Shown in pieces: positions 50,595 to 61,700 of a stretch of 64,000 nucleotides of DNA. Source of the DNA: Methanobacterium_B sp963703015 (GTDB lineage: Archaea > Methanobacteriota > Methanobacteria > Methanobacteriales > Methanobacteriaceae); contig OY969779.1 of NCBI GenBank assembly GCA_963703015.1, positions 2,356,001 through 2,420,000 of the forward strand, given 5' to 3'. The position numbers were made by a program, and so were the translations under genes. Under the pieces are notes generated by a model. It was not told the DNA's origin and ran no database searches. It saw nothing but the letters and a program-made list of their open reading frames with translations. The first letter of the stretch is position 1, and each line of letters starts with the position of its first letter.

Positions 50595-50815
50595 AAAAAC
50601 CGATTCATTATTTTTAACAACGTAACTTAAATCTTCGTTTTTAATTTATCTTAATTTTAGACGTGATTCATTATGTATTTTTGGTATTTAGTTTTGCTAT
50701 TTAATAGAGTGGATAAAGGGTCTACAAGAAAAAAAAATATTTAAAAAAATTTAATCTAAAAAATATAAAAAAGAGATAAAATTGAGTTCAACTATTGACT
50801 CTGTTGGTACAGAAT

Positions 50816-51019
50816 TTATAGAAGTGTTTTTTTGAGGTCTGTTCCATGGGAATCAATGGTACTACCACATTTGTTACAGCCTTTTATACTTGTATAAACT
50901 GCTTTTCTCTCGTTTCCTTTTCTTTTATTACTCCTAACTTTTCCAAATCCATTTTTAGTCAGGATAATATCTCCTTTTTCACAGTTACATAAAAAATATT
51001 CATATCTAGGTAATATCAT
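50816..51019 (-). CDS. Small Cys-containing protein (67 aa)
   Basis: GGAGG lies eight bases before the ATG. The 67-residue product reads MILPRYEYFLCNCEKGDIIL, TKNGFGKVRSNKRKGNERKA, VYTSIKGCNKCGSTIDSHG and a short tail. Cys 11 and 13 and Cys 48 and 51 can form a four-Cys zinc site (C-x-C ... C-x2-C). The middle is strongly basic, as in small RNA- or ribosome-binding proteins. There is no membrane span. It follows the coiled-coil gene by 90 nt on the same strand. I recognise no family, but the strong ribosome site and the paired Cys support a real gene. Confidence 0.65.
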   Translation of the reverse strand: MILPRYEYFLCNCEKGDIILTKNGFGKVRSNKRKGNERKAVYTSIKGCNKCGSTIDSHGTDLKKTLL

Positions 51020-51108
51020 ATTTTTTGCCTCCTCACCTTTGTTTTTTCAAAAATTTATATAATCTTCAATTTTAGGAACTACGTTAGACAAGGTCTTCAA
51101 GTTTCCTT

Positions 51109-51342
51109 TTATCTGTCCATGAATCTTTGATGGTTATCTATTTGATCTGATTTGGATTTTAGTTCATGTTTGAGATGTTCAATTTTAGTTTTTTCTATCA
51201 AATTTTTATTGGTTTTTTTCTCGAGTTTTTCAATCTCCTTATTTAAACTAGCTTTTCTAGCTTCTAAAACTAGTATTCTTTTTTTATTCTCATTTATGCT
51301 TTGATTAAAATTCATTGGGGTGTTAGTAAGATTTTTTTTCAT
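51109..51342 (-). CDS. Small coiled-coil protein
   Basis: The ATG at 51342 has GAGG nine bases upstream, so I prefer it to one 18 codons earlier. The 77-residue product starts MKKNLTNTPMNFNQSINENK and then forms one long amphipathic helix: KRILVLEARKASLNKEIEKLEKKTN and KTKIEHLKHELKSKSDQIDNH. The heptad pattern (L, I, L spaced by three and four) predicts a coiled-coil dimer. It has no Cys and no membrane span. It is encoded just upstream of the Cys-containing small protein on the same strand (90 nt), so the two may be cotranscribed. Function unknown. Confidence 0.6.
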   Translation of the reverse strand: MKKNLTNTPMNFNQSINENKKRILVLEARKASLNKEIEKLEKKTNKNLIEKTKIEHLKHELKSKSDQIDNHQRFMDR

Positions 51343-51888
51343 ATTCAACGCCTCAAACAGTTGTACAGCATAAGTATGAAATGTAAATTTTAACATATAG
51401 ATTTTTTTGTCGAAAGAATTTCCACTGATATACTGTTTAATATGGATTTACAGATAAAATTTTCTATTTAGATCGACACGAAGATATTTACAGTTTGAAA
51501 TTAATGTAATTTTAAACATTAAAATAAATCAAAAATTATATTTTATACGGGACTAAAATGAATTTGAGGTATGATATAAGTTGTATATGAATTATTGTGA
51601 AAATCTAAAAATGATTAATGGAGCATTCTATTGTATAATTAACAAGAACGAATTAGAGTGTAAGTGCGAGAATTATAAACGTTTACATTCAAAAAAATGG
51701 GATAAATGAACAAATTTTATTTTAGATTTATTTGAATACTAAACCTAATTTAATTAAAAAAAATAATTGAGTCCCACTTTAATAGCTGTTAAACTTAAAA
51801 GAGTCATAAATTTGTGATTACTAAGTTTTTTTTTGAACACATTATCAGTTTTTAAGTTTAACACCTATTCTATTTTTTTTCGAAAGAA
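51343..51888. other. 546-nt stretch, mostly empty, with one possible small Cys protein
   Basis: Apart from a 40-codon frame on the + strand (51587-51709) I see no gene or clear structure here. It must carry the promoter of the coiled-coil gene and the terminator of the flavoprotein gene (T8 tract near 51826). Confidence 0.45.
51587..51709 (+). CDS. Possible small Cys protein (40 aa)
   Basis: The frame starts ATG at 51587 and reads MNYCENLKMINGAFYCIINK, then NELECKCENYKRLHSKKWDK. Four Cys (residues 4, 16, 25, 27) and basic C-terminus recall a zinc site like that of the 67-residue protein nearby. GAGGT lies 10 nt or so too far upstream (51566-51570) to be a normal ribosome site. Composition is protein-like, but the gene is only a candidate. 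Confidence 0.35.
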   Translation: MNYCENLKMINGAFYCIINKNELECKCENYKRLHSKKWDK

Positions 51889-53502
51889 TCATTCTTCATG
51901 ATAATCTTCTTCAGCATTAATATTCCAAATATTGTTCTTTGATCTAACACCATTTGCTATGTTTTCAACAGTGGTGATGGCAGTTAACATTGAATGATCC
52001 ATGTTGTTGTAGCGGTGCATACCATTTCTTCCTATGAGGTAAAGGTTTTCATACTCATCTGTAAAGTCTCTAATAATATTAAAACGGTTGTAGGATCCGA
52101 AATATGCAGGATAAGTTTTTTCAACCTTTAAAACTACACTATCTACAACATTTTCTCGTTTAATAATACCTATTTTAACCAGTTCTCCTATAGCAAAGTC
52201 CGTGAATTCAGATTTTGACAGGTTCCATAGATCATCACCTTCATTGCAGAAGTACTCAAGACCAATCCAAACTTTATCAGGATCATTAACCAAGTAGGGG
52301 CTCCAATTGTTAAATATTTGAAGCCTTCCTATTTTAACATCCCTCTCTTGGATGTAAATCCAGTTATCCGGAACCAAGTTGTTTATGGTTTTTAGTTTGG
52401 ACTCATTTTTTATTTTTAGTTCATTTAAAAGCAATCCCACAGTGATGAAGTCCCTATAAATCAATCCATCTGCAACATCTGCAACATCTTCAGGTACATT
52501 ATCAAATGATTGTATAAGATCTTTAACTGGCATTGTGGATATGAAGTAGTTTCCAACCCATTTTTTTGTTTTTCCAGAGTTTATGTCCATGGTTTCAACA
52601 GATGTAACATCTTTGGTGTTTGTTTCAATCTGTTTAACTTCTTGGTAATGGTGGATTTCACCCCCATTTTCCAAGATCCTGGCAGCAAGTTCCTCCCACA
52701 TCTGTCCTGGCCCAAATTTAGGGTACATGAACTGTCCAATCAAACTTGTTTCAACATCTTTTTGTGAAAGATTAGAATCATTTGAAAATTTGGATTTCAC
52801 AGCATTTTCCAAGGTTTTTTGGATTGATAATCCTTTTATTCTTTGGGAACCCCAATCAGCCTGAATTTCATTACACTGAACTCCCCAAACTTTCTCAGTA
52901 TAATCTTTAAAAAATGTTAGGTACAATTCTCGACCAAATCTGTTAATAAAAAAGTCTTCAAGGGATTTTTCAGGCTTAGAAGGAGTTAAAACCGTGCTTA
53001 TGTAACTCATACCAATTTTAACTGTTCTTTTAAAGCCAAGATTTTTGAGGGTGATTATGGTGAGTGAAACAGGATAATCGAAAAATTTTCTGAGAAAATA
53101 TATCCTAGAAACCCTGGCCCTGTTTAACATGACCTTATCTGTCTTTTCAGGATCAGGAGCATCGCATTCTGTTATGACTCCGGATTTTAGTTCTTGAATT
53201 TGGCATATTTTGCTCAATGGAACTTCTCTCTTTAGGATGAGATCATCACGTGCTGGAGCACCTTGAAGAGGGAGTATGTTCTTCCAAAACTTCATGATCC
53301 TGTCGGATTTGGAGAAAAATCTATGACCTCCAATATCCATTCTATTACCATTATAATTAACTGTTTTAGAAATGCCCCCAATTTCTCCTGTTTTTTCAAG
53401 AATGATAGGTTTTATATTGGTTTTATTTAGTAACTCATATGCAGCTGTTAAACCAGCGGGTCCTGCTCCGATTATAATTGCAATTTCTTGATCTTCCACC
53501 AT
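51889..53502 (-). CDS. FAD-dependent oxidoreductase, UDP-galactopyranose-mutase-like
   Basis: AGGAAGAAG precedes the ATG. The 537-residue product begins with the dinucleotide loop IIGAGPAGLTAAYELL (about residues 10-25). It has LEKTGEIGGISKTV and DIGGHRFFSKSDRIMKFW as in the UGM / protoporphyrinogen-oxidase-like amine-oxidoreductase family. A long middle (LEDFFINRFGRELYLTFFKDYTEKVWG) forms the substrate cap, and a C-terminal FAD motif LYLIGRNGMHRYNNMDHSMLTA follows. This larger class (COG1232) occurs in glycan gene neighbourhoods and may rearrange or oxidise a sugar nucleotide. It is unlinked to the 13-30 kb locus here. No membrane span. Exact reaction is unproven. Confidence 0.88.
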   Translation of the reverse strand: MVEDQEIAIIIGAGPAGLTAAYELLNKTNIKPIILEKTGEIGGISKTVNYNGNRMDIGGHRFFSKSDRIMKFWKNILPLQGAPARDDLILKREVPLSKICQIQELKSGVITECDAPDPEKTDKVMLNRARVSRIYFLRKFFDYPVSLTIITLKNLGFKRTVKIGMSYISTVLTPSKPEKSLEDFFINRFGRELYLTFFKDYTEKVWGVQCNEIQADWGSQRIKGLSIQKTLENAVKSKFSNDSNLSQKDVETSLIGQFMYPKFGPGQMWEELAARILENGGEIHHYQEVKQIETNTKDVTSVETMDINSGKTKKWVGNYFISTMPVKDLIQSFDNVPEDVADVADGLIYRDFITVGLLLNELKIKNESKLKTINNLVPDNWIYIQERDVKIGRLQIFNNWSPYLVNDPDKVWIGLEYFCNEGDDLWNLSKSEFTDFAIGELVKIGIIKRENVVDSVVLKVEKTYPAYFGSYNRFNIIRDFTDEYENLYLIGRNGMHRYNNMDHSMLTAITTVENIANGVRSKNNIWNINAEEDYHEE

Positions 53503-53794
53503 TTAATCTTCTTCCTTAAAAAAAATTTATCCTACCCCATAAAACGTATTTAGATAGTCTTCCTAAATTCAAACCATCTTAAATATTCATTATCTGAACT
53601 ATACATGTGAGAAGTTAAAAATATTTCTCTTTGTTTACAAACACTCTGAAATTCAGGGACTTACAGAAAAATTGTTAAATTCAACACTGGTAACTTCTTA
53701 AAACTAAAATTAAAGAGTCTGATTAGCCAATGGTTTGAATTATAAAAGATTATGATATAGTAATGTTTATCCTTTTAACATGTAACGTTTTATT

Positions 53795-55204
53795 ATGGAT
53801 ACTTCTGATAACAACAGCAAAGTAAGCAAGACTTACATTTTGTTGATTGTAACTGTTGCTTCTTTTTTAACTCCATTTATTGGTAGTTCACTCAACATAG
53901 CAATTCCAACTATTGCAAATGAATTATCAGCAAATGCTATTCTTTTAAGTTGGATTACTACCTCTTTCTTTTTAACATCTGCAATGTTTGCTCTGCCAAT
54001 GGGTAGAATTGCTGATATTTACGGGATGAAAAAGATTTTTAGATATGGGATTATAATCCTTACAGTGGCTTGCTTTTTATCTGCAATTGCCCCCACTGTT
54101 GATTTTCTAATAATAAGTAGGGTTATTCAGGGTATTGGAAGTGCAATGATATTTGTCACAGGACTTGCAATTATAATATCAGTGTTTCCATCCAGTGAAC
54201 GTGGAAAGGCAATTGGAATAAATGTCACCACTGTTTATTTAGGGCTTGTAATTGGTCCAGTTTTAGGAGGATTATTAACACAGTACTTCGGTTGGAGAAG
54301 TATATTTTATCTGATGCTTTTCATGGGATTCATGTTAACAATCCTTGTATTTTGGAAAATGAATGAAGTAGAAGAGGGTGGAATAGGTAAAGAAAAAATA
54401 GATTATCCTGGATCGTTACTGTACATGCTGATGTTGGCTTTGATTCTAATAGGATTCTCAAATATTAAAGGAACTTCTGGCAAGTTCATGATCATATTGG
54501 GTATTTTAAGTCTCATATCATTCATTATTTGGGAATTAAGGGTTGAAAATCCTGTGCTTGAAATTAAAATGTTCATGGGTAACATACCATTTGTACTATC
54601 TAATTTTACCATAATCCTGAATTACATGGGTATACTTTCAATAGGATTTTTACTTAGTTTGTATCTGCAGTACATAAAAGGATTCAATCCCAATATCACT
54701 GGACTTATTCTAGCTGTTCAAACAATAGTCATGGTTTTAATAACCCCTGTTGCAGGTAAGTTATCTGATAGATTTGATCCTGGAAAATTAGCACTGTCTG
54801 GAACCATATTAATAACAATAGGATTATTTATATTTGCATTGCTAAACATGGAAACAAGTGTATACCTAATAATAACTGGATTAATTTTTGTAGGAATTGG
54901 CATTGGATTTTTCTCAGCACCGAACACACATTTAATAATGTCATCTGTTGAAAAAAGATATTTTGGATTGGCTTCGGCTTCTGCAAGTACAATGAGACTT
55001 TTGGGGCAAACATTTGGCATGGGATTTACACTAATAATTTTTGATGTGTACCTAGGCAATATTCAATTCAATCCACAAAATTATCCCGAACTACTAATAA
55101 GCACCAGAGTAGCATTTCTTATATTCTCGATATTAGGTGTCGCTGCAATATTAATATCCATAGCAAGGAACAAGTTGAATCATAAAAACAAACAAACACT
55201 TTAG
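53795..55204 (+). CDS. MFS drug exporter, 14 spans (DHA2)
   Basis: The 469-residue product has fourteen hydrophobic spans. It has NIAIPTIANELSANAILLSWITTSFFLTSAMFALPMGRIADIYGMKK (motif D1 and A, about residues 30-77), ISRVIQGIGSAMIF in span 4, and GINVTTVYLGLVIGPVLGGLL (motif C, antiporters). A second motif-A relic (GKLSDRFDPGKLAL) is in the C-half. The layout is that of the EmrB/QacA group, which expels drugs in exchange for protons. The ATG at 53795 has no ribosome site, so a leaderless message is possible. It lies alone, divergent from the flavoprotein gene by 290 nt. The substrate is unknown. Confidence 0.9.
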   Translation: MDTSDNNSKVSKTYILLIVTVASFLTPFIGSSLNIAIPTIANELSANAILLSWITTSFFLTSAMFALPMGRIADIYGMKKIFRYGIIILTVACFLSAIAPTVDFLIISRVIQGIGSAMIFVTGLAIIISVFPSSERGKAIGINVTTVYLGLVIGPVLGGLLTQYFGWRSIFYLMLFMGFMLTILVFWKMNEVEEGGIGKEKIDYPGSLLYMLMLALILIGFSNIKGTSGKFMIILGILSLISFIIWELRVENPVLEIKMFMGNIPFVLSNFTIILNYMGILSIGFLLSLYLQYIKGFNPNITGLILAVQTIVMVLITPVAGKLSDRFDPGKLALSGTILITIGLFIFALLNMETSVYLIITGLIFVGIGIGFFSAPNTHLIMSSVEKRYFGLASASASTMRLLGQTFGMGFTLIIFDVYLGNIQFNPQNYPELLISTRVAFLIFSILGVAAILISIARNKLNHKNKQTL

Positions 55205-55730
55205 AATAAATAATGATGTATTGGTTAAAATTAAGTTAGTTAAACGTTTTTTTAATATTATGACTCAGATTTATCAAAAAAATCATTGGAGTTAATAAAA
55301 TTCTCTAAAACCCAACAACTTTACAATCACCAATTTACAATAAGAATTTGATATTTATTATTTTATTTTATGTTGGAATATTTGGGCAATAAATGATTCT
55401 AAATTATTTTCTATGTTTATATCCATCCAATTTTATCTAAAATTATCCAGTTAATTTTTAGCTTTGCTTGATACACCCATGTCATAACTACTCCTGAGTT
55501 TGGTTAATATTCCACCATCAATTAGAACTAATTTACTATCAATTATTGTATACATATCCATTTGTTAATTTTTACTTTTTAAATGGTCTTTACGTGATAT
55601 ACGTCACAAAATACTTGTTTTAATATAAAAAACTTTATATCTAATGGTAAATAATAAAATCTATCTGTTAGCAACTACAAACTAAACAAATCAATATTAT
55701 AAAAAATTAATTGGGGTGGGGGGAATTGAT
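55205..55730. other. 526-nt stretch before the giant adhesin, with a possible gene remnant
   Basis: No intact gene. On the minus strand 55451-55561 is a protein-like 36-codon run, and a second short run (MDINIENNLESFIAQ) lies beyond it in another frame (about 55345-55415), as in a decayed gene. The adhesin promoter should be in 55600-55700, where ATATAAAAAACTTTATATC has a TATA-like core. Confidence 0.45.
55451..55561 (-). pseudogene. Possible decayed gene fragment (36 codons)
   Basis: The minus strand reads MDMYTIIDSKLVLIDGGILT, then KLRSSYDMGVSSKAKN before a stop. The composition is that of a folded protein. No ribosome site precedes it. A second run in another frame downstream (WIILDKIGWI / DINIENNLESFIAQIFQHKIK) looks like its continuation after frameshifts. 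I cannot name the parent family. Confidence 0.25.
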
Positions 55731-58700
55731 ATGAAAAAACAATTAATAATTTTTATTCTTCTATTTATCTTTGCAATTATTTTTTGTGGAGTAGCAAGCG
55801 CAACAAATGTGAATTCCGCATCAAATACTATTTCTAATAATGTAAATAACATTTATACGGCTGGAAAGCTAAATATAACTGCTGAAAAATATAATCAGAA
55901 CAACTTGAATGTGAATAATAAGCAGATCACTACCAACACTAAAACATCGTCACTTACTTTAAAGAAAACACAAAAAACTTCTAAAAACAATAAACTTCCA
56001 GATCCTAGTGTTATACGGGGTGGAACCGTAATTTACTCAACTACATCGATACAGGATGCTGTAAACCATGCTATAAATGGTGATACAATCCAAATTGACG
56101 AAGGAACATACACTGAGAATGTATATATAAATTACAATCTTACCATAGTAGCAACAGGACAAGCTTCAAACACTATTGTCAATGCTGCAAACCCGTCTTT
56201 ACCTATATTCCAAATTAATAGTGGGGGAACTGGAACAACCATACAAGGATTAACAATCAACGGATCAATCAATAGTGATGGAGTACTAATAAACGGAGCC
56301 AGCAACGTCAAACTAACCAATTTGACGATGGTTAATTGTCAGAGGGGTGTGGAGATTGATGGGGTGAGTTCTAATGTTACGATTATGAGTGTTAATATTA
56401 GTTCACCGGTTACTCATGGTGTATATTTCTATGGGACGATTAGTAATTTAACGGTTTCTGGAACGGATTCTAATCCTACTCTTATTTCTAATTCTGGAAG
56501 CATTGGAATTTATAATCAGCCGTATGGTACGATTAATGGGTTGAATATTGATCATACTTTGATTTCTAATTCTCTTAGTGACGCTATTTCCTTGTATTCG
56601 ATTTATGCTATGAATAACGTTAATATTTGGAATACTACTGTTATTGGGGCTCGGGGGAATGGAATTAATGTTAATATGGCAGCGAGTCCTCTTAGCGGAA
56701 ATATTACGTTGTTGAATAATACTGTGTCAGATTGTATGGGCAATGGATTTTATCTTAATACTCGTGGAAACACGAGTATCATGGGCAATACCATTACCGG
56801 TAACGGTAATGGTGGTGAGGACAATCAGCGCTTTGGTTTGATGGTTACTGGGTATGATACTGATTTAAGTACGGTTGTAATGAGTAATAACAATATTTCT
56901 GGTAATAGAAATGGGTTATATTTGAATAGAATCCAAAATTTAACACTTCCGGATAATAATGCGATAAAAAACAATAAAGGATTCATATTTAACCTGCAAA
57001 ACACTAATAACATTACTCTGGCTGATGAAACATTTAATAGCCCGGATATTAATACTGTTGTCTTTGTGACTAATGGTAATGGGCTTTTAATTAGAAATTT
57101 GACGATGGTTAATTGTCAGAGGGGTGTGGAGATTGATGGGGTGAGTTCTAATGTTACGATTATGAGTGTTAATATTAGTTCACCGGTTACTCATGGTGTA
57201 TATTTCTATGGGACGATTAGTAATTTAACGGTTTCTGGAACGGATTCTAATCCTACTCTTATTTCTAATTCTGGAAGCATTGGAATTTATAATCAGCCGT
57301 ATGGTACGATTAATGGGTTGAATATTGATCATACTTTGATTTCTAATTCTCTTAGTGACGCTATTTCCTTGTATTCGATTTATGCTATGAATAACGTTAA
57401 TATTTGGAATACTACTGTTATTGGGGCTCGGGGGAATGGAATTAATGTTAATATGGCAGCGAGTCCTCTTAGCGGAAATATTACGTTGTTGAATAATACT
57501 GTGTCAGATTGTATGGGCAATGGATTTTATCTTAATACTCGTGGAAACACGAGTATCATGGGCAATACCATTACCGGTAACGGTAATGGTGGTGAGGACA
57601 ATCAATGCTTTGGTTTGATGGTTACTGGGTATGATACTGATTTAAGTACGGTTGTAATGAGTAATAACAATATTTCTGGTAATAGAAATGGGTTATATTT
57701 GAATAGAATCCAAAATTTAACACTTCCGGATAATAATGCGATAAAAAACAATAAAGGATTCATATTTAACCTGCAATACTGTAATAACATTACTTTGGCT
57801 GATGAAACATTTAATAGCCCGGATATTAATACTGTTGTCTTTGTGACTAATGGTAATGGGCTTTTAATTAGAAATTTGACGATGGTTAATTGTCAGAGGG
57901 GTGTGGAGATTGATGGGGTGAGTTCTAATGTTACGATTATGAGTGTTAATATTAGTTCACCGGTTACTCATGGTGTATATTTGTATGGGACGATTAGTAA
58001 TTTAACGGTTTCTGGAACGGATTCTAATCCTACTCTTATTTCTAATTCTGGAAGCATTGGAATTTATAATCAGCCGTATGGTACGATTAATGGGTTGAAT
58101 ATTGATCATACTTTGATTTCTAATTCTCTTAGTGACGCTATTTCCTTGTATTCGATTTATGCTATGAATAACGTTAATATTTGGAATACTACTGTTATTG
58201 GGGCTCGGGGGAATGGAATTAATGTTAATATGGCAGCGAGTCCTCTTAGCGGAAATATTACGTTGTTGAATAATACTGTGTCAGATTGTATGGGCAATGG
58301 ATTTTATCTTAATACTCGTGGAAACACGAGTATCATGGGCAATACCATTACCGGTAACGGTAATGGTGGTGAGGACAATCAGCGCTTTGGTTTGATGGTT
58401 ACTGGGTATGATACTGATTTAAGTACGGTTGTAATGAGTAATAACAATATTTCTGGTAATAGAAATGGGTTATATTTGAATAGAATCCAAAATTTAACAC
58501 TTCCGGATAATAATGCGATAAAAAACAATAAAGGATTCATATTTAACCTGCAATACTGTAATAACATTACTTTGGCTGATGAAACATTTAATAGCCCGGA
58601 TATTAATACTGTTGTCTTTGTGACTAATGGTAATGGGCTTTTAATTAGAAATTTGACGATGGTTAATTGTCAGAGGGGTGTGGAAATTGGTGGGGTGAGT

Positions 58701-61700
58701 TCTAATGTTACGATTATGAGTGTTAATATTAGTTCACCGGTTACTCATGGTGTATATTTCTATGGGACGATTAGTAATTTAACGGTTTCTGGAACTGATT
58801 CTAATCCTACTGTTATTACCAATTCTGGAAGCTATGCGATATATAATCATGCGTATAGTTCGATTAATGGGTTAGATATTGATCATACTTTGATTTCTAA
58901 TTCTCGCATTGACGCTATTTACTTGTATGCGATTTATGCTATGAATAACGTTAATATTTGGAATACTACTGTTATTGGGGCTCGGGGGAATGGAATTAAT
59001 GTTAATATGGCAGATAATCCTCTTAGCGGAAATATTACGTTGTTGAATAATACTGTGTCAGATTGTATGGGCAATGGATTTTATCTTAATACTCGTGGAA
59101 ACACGAGTATCATGGGCAATACCATTACCGGTAACGGTAATGGTGGTGAGGACAATCAGCGCTTTGGTTTGATGGTTACTGGGTATGATACTGATTTAAG
59201 TACGGTTGTAATGAGTAATAACAATATTTCTGGTAATAGAAATGGGTTATATTTGAATAGAATCCAAAATTTAACACTTCCGGATAATAATGCGATAAAA
59301 AACAATAAAGGATTCATATTTAACCTGCAAAACACTAATAACATTACTCTGGCTGATGAAACATTTAATAGCCCGGATATTAATACTGTTGTCTTTGTGA
59401 CTAATGGTAATGGGCTTTTAATTAGAAATTTGACGATGGTTAATTGTCAGAGGGGTGTGGAAATTGGTGGGGTGAGTTCTAATGTTACGATTATGAGTGT
59501 TAATATTAGTTCACCGGTTACTCATGGTGTATATTTCTATGGGACGATTAGTAATTTAACGGTTTCTGGAACGGATTCTAATCCTACTGTTATTACCAAT
59601 TCTGGAAGCTATGCGATATATAATCATGCGTATAGTTCGATTAATGGGTTAGATATTGATCATACTTTGATTTCTAATTCTCGCATTGACGCTATTTACT
59701 TGTATGCGATTTATGCTATGAATAACGTTAATATTTGGAATACTACTGTTATTGGGGCTCGGGGGAATGGGATTAATGTTAATATGGCAGATAATCCTCT
59801 TAGCGGAAATATTACGTTGTTGAATAATACTGTGTCAGATTGTATGGGCAATGGATTTTATCTTAATACTCGTGGAAACACGAGTATCATGGGCAATACC
59901 ATTACCGGCAACGGAGGATATGGAGTTTATCTTATTGGATCAAATAACCCAGTTGTTATGTGTATGAACAACACAATTGGAAGAAATAACAACGGATTGT
60001 ACTTACAGAGTATTAATAATGGTGTTTTCCAAGATAATCAACTCATTAATAATACTGGTAATGACTTTTATGCTACAACAGACACTAATAACTCTTTTAG
60101 TCGTTTGACATTGGGTTTATTACATCCTACAATTGTTTCATTTGATTATGTGAATGGTATTATAATAAAAGGTGTGGAAAGTACCACGGTTGATTCATCC
60201 AAATGGTATAATATTGGCAAATACATTAATATTACTGGATTGGGCAGCACAGTTTGTGATCTCAAAGTCTATTATATTAACAGTGATTTAGTACATGTAG
60301 AAGAAGCCACATTGAAGATTTTTATGTATGATGGAACCGCTTGGAATGAATTATCCCAAAGTGGAGTAAACACAACTGAAAAATATGTATATGCAAATGA
60401 TTTAAACAGCTTCAGCACATTCGCACCGTTAGGAACAGACACCACACCACCAACTGTAAATGTAGATTTAACTAATGGAACTTATAACACATACAAAAAT
60501 GTTCATTTATTGGCCAGTGATAACATAGATCCTCAATCAGTGATTTACTACATGATAAATGAGGGTATCTGGAACCATCAAACCACCCCTGTAATCTTAA
60601 ATTTAAATGTAGATGGAAGTTACAACTTAGAGTTCTACACAACAGACTTCACAGGTAACCAATCACCACACCAAAACCGAACTTACACCATAGACACCAC
60701 ATCACCAACAGCATCATCAAACATAATCGGTGGATTATACAATATAAACCAAAATATAATATTAACAATGACTGAAAATGGTAAAATCTACTACACCACC
60801 AATGGAACAGTGCCTACCACCAGTAGCACAGAATATACAAATCCAATAACCATAGCAACAACAACTGTATTAAAATTCTATGCAGTAGACTTAGCAAGTA
60901 ATCCATCACCAATATACACTGAAACTTACACCATAGACAAAATAGCACCCACAGTATCAGCTAACATAATCGGTGGATATTATAATACAAATAAAAATGT
61001 AACGTTAACAATGAACAAAGAGGGTTCAATTTATTATACCCTCAACGGCACAATACCAACCAACCAAAGTAATTTGTACAGCGACTCCACTCCTTTAAAC
61101 ATCAATGATACCACGATTTTAAAATTCATGGCTGTTGACTTGGCAGGAAACATATCACCAATATACACTGAAAATTACACCATAGACAAAATAGCACCCA
61201 CAGCATCTGCAACACTCCCAAGTGGATTATATAATGTTAACAAAGTGGTTACATTAAATATGAGTGAAATTGGAACTATTTATTATACATTAAATGGAAC
61301 AACACCAACAACATACAGTACAATATACACTAAACCCATCAGCATAACAAAAACAACTGTTCTTAGATATTTGGTAGTTGACCTAGCAAAAAATCTATCA
61401 AAATCATACACTCAAACATATACTCTAGACAAAATAGCACCTAAAATAAAATCTACAACACCTACCAACATGAAAACCAAATACAACAAAACTTCAGCCA
61501 TTGTAATCAAGTTCACTGAGAACATTAAAGCTAACACAGCTTACAAATATATAACAATAAAGAATTTAACCACTAAAAAATACATAAAAATAACAAAAAC
61601 ACTAAAAAACAATACTTTAACCATTAAAACTGGAACAAGAAACAAAAACACGTGGTATACAATCACAATCCCAAAAGCAGCAATTCAAGATAACGCAAGT

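Noticed and set aside
56825..59344. Four identical 62-codon antisense frames spaced by 777 bp
   Set aside because: They are mirror images of the adhesin repeat unit; useful only as proof of the period.
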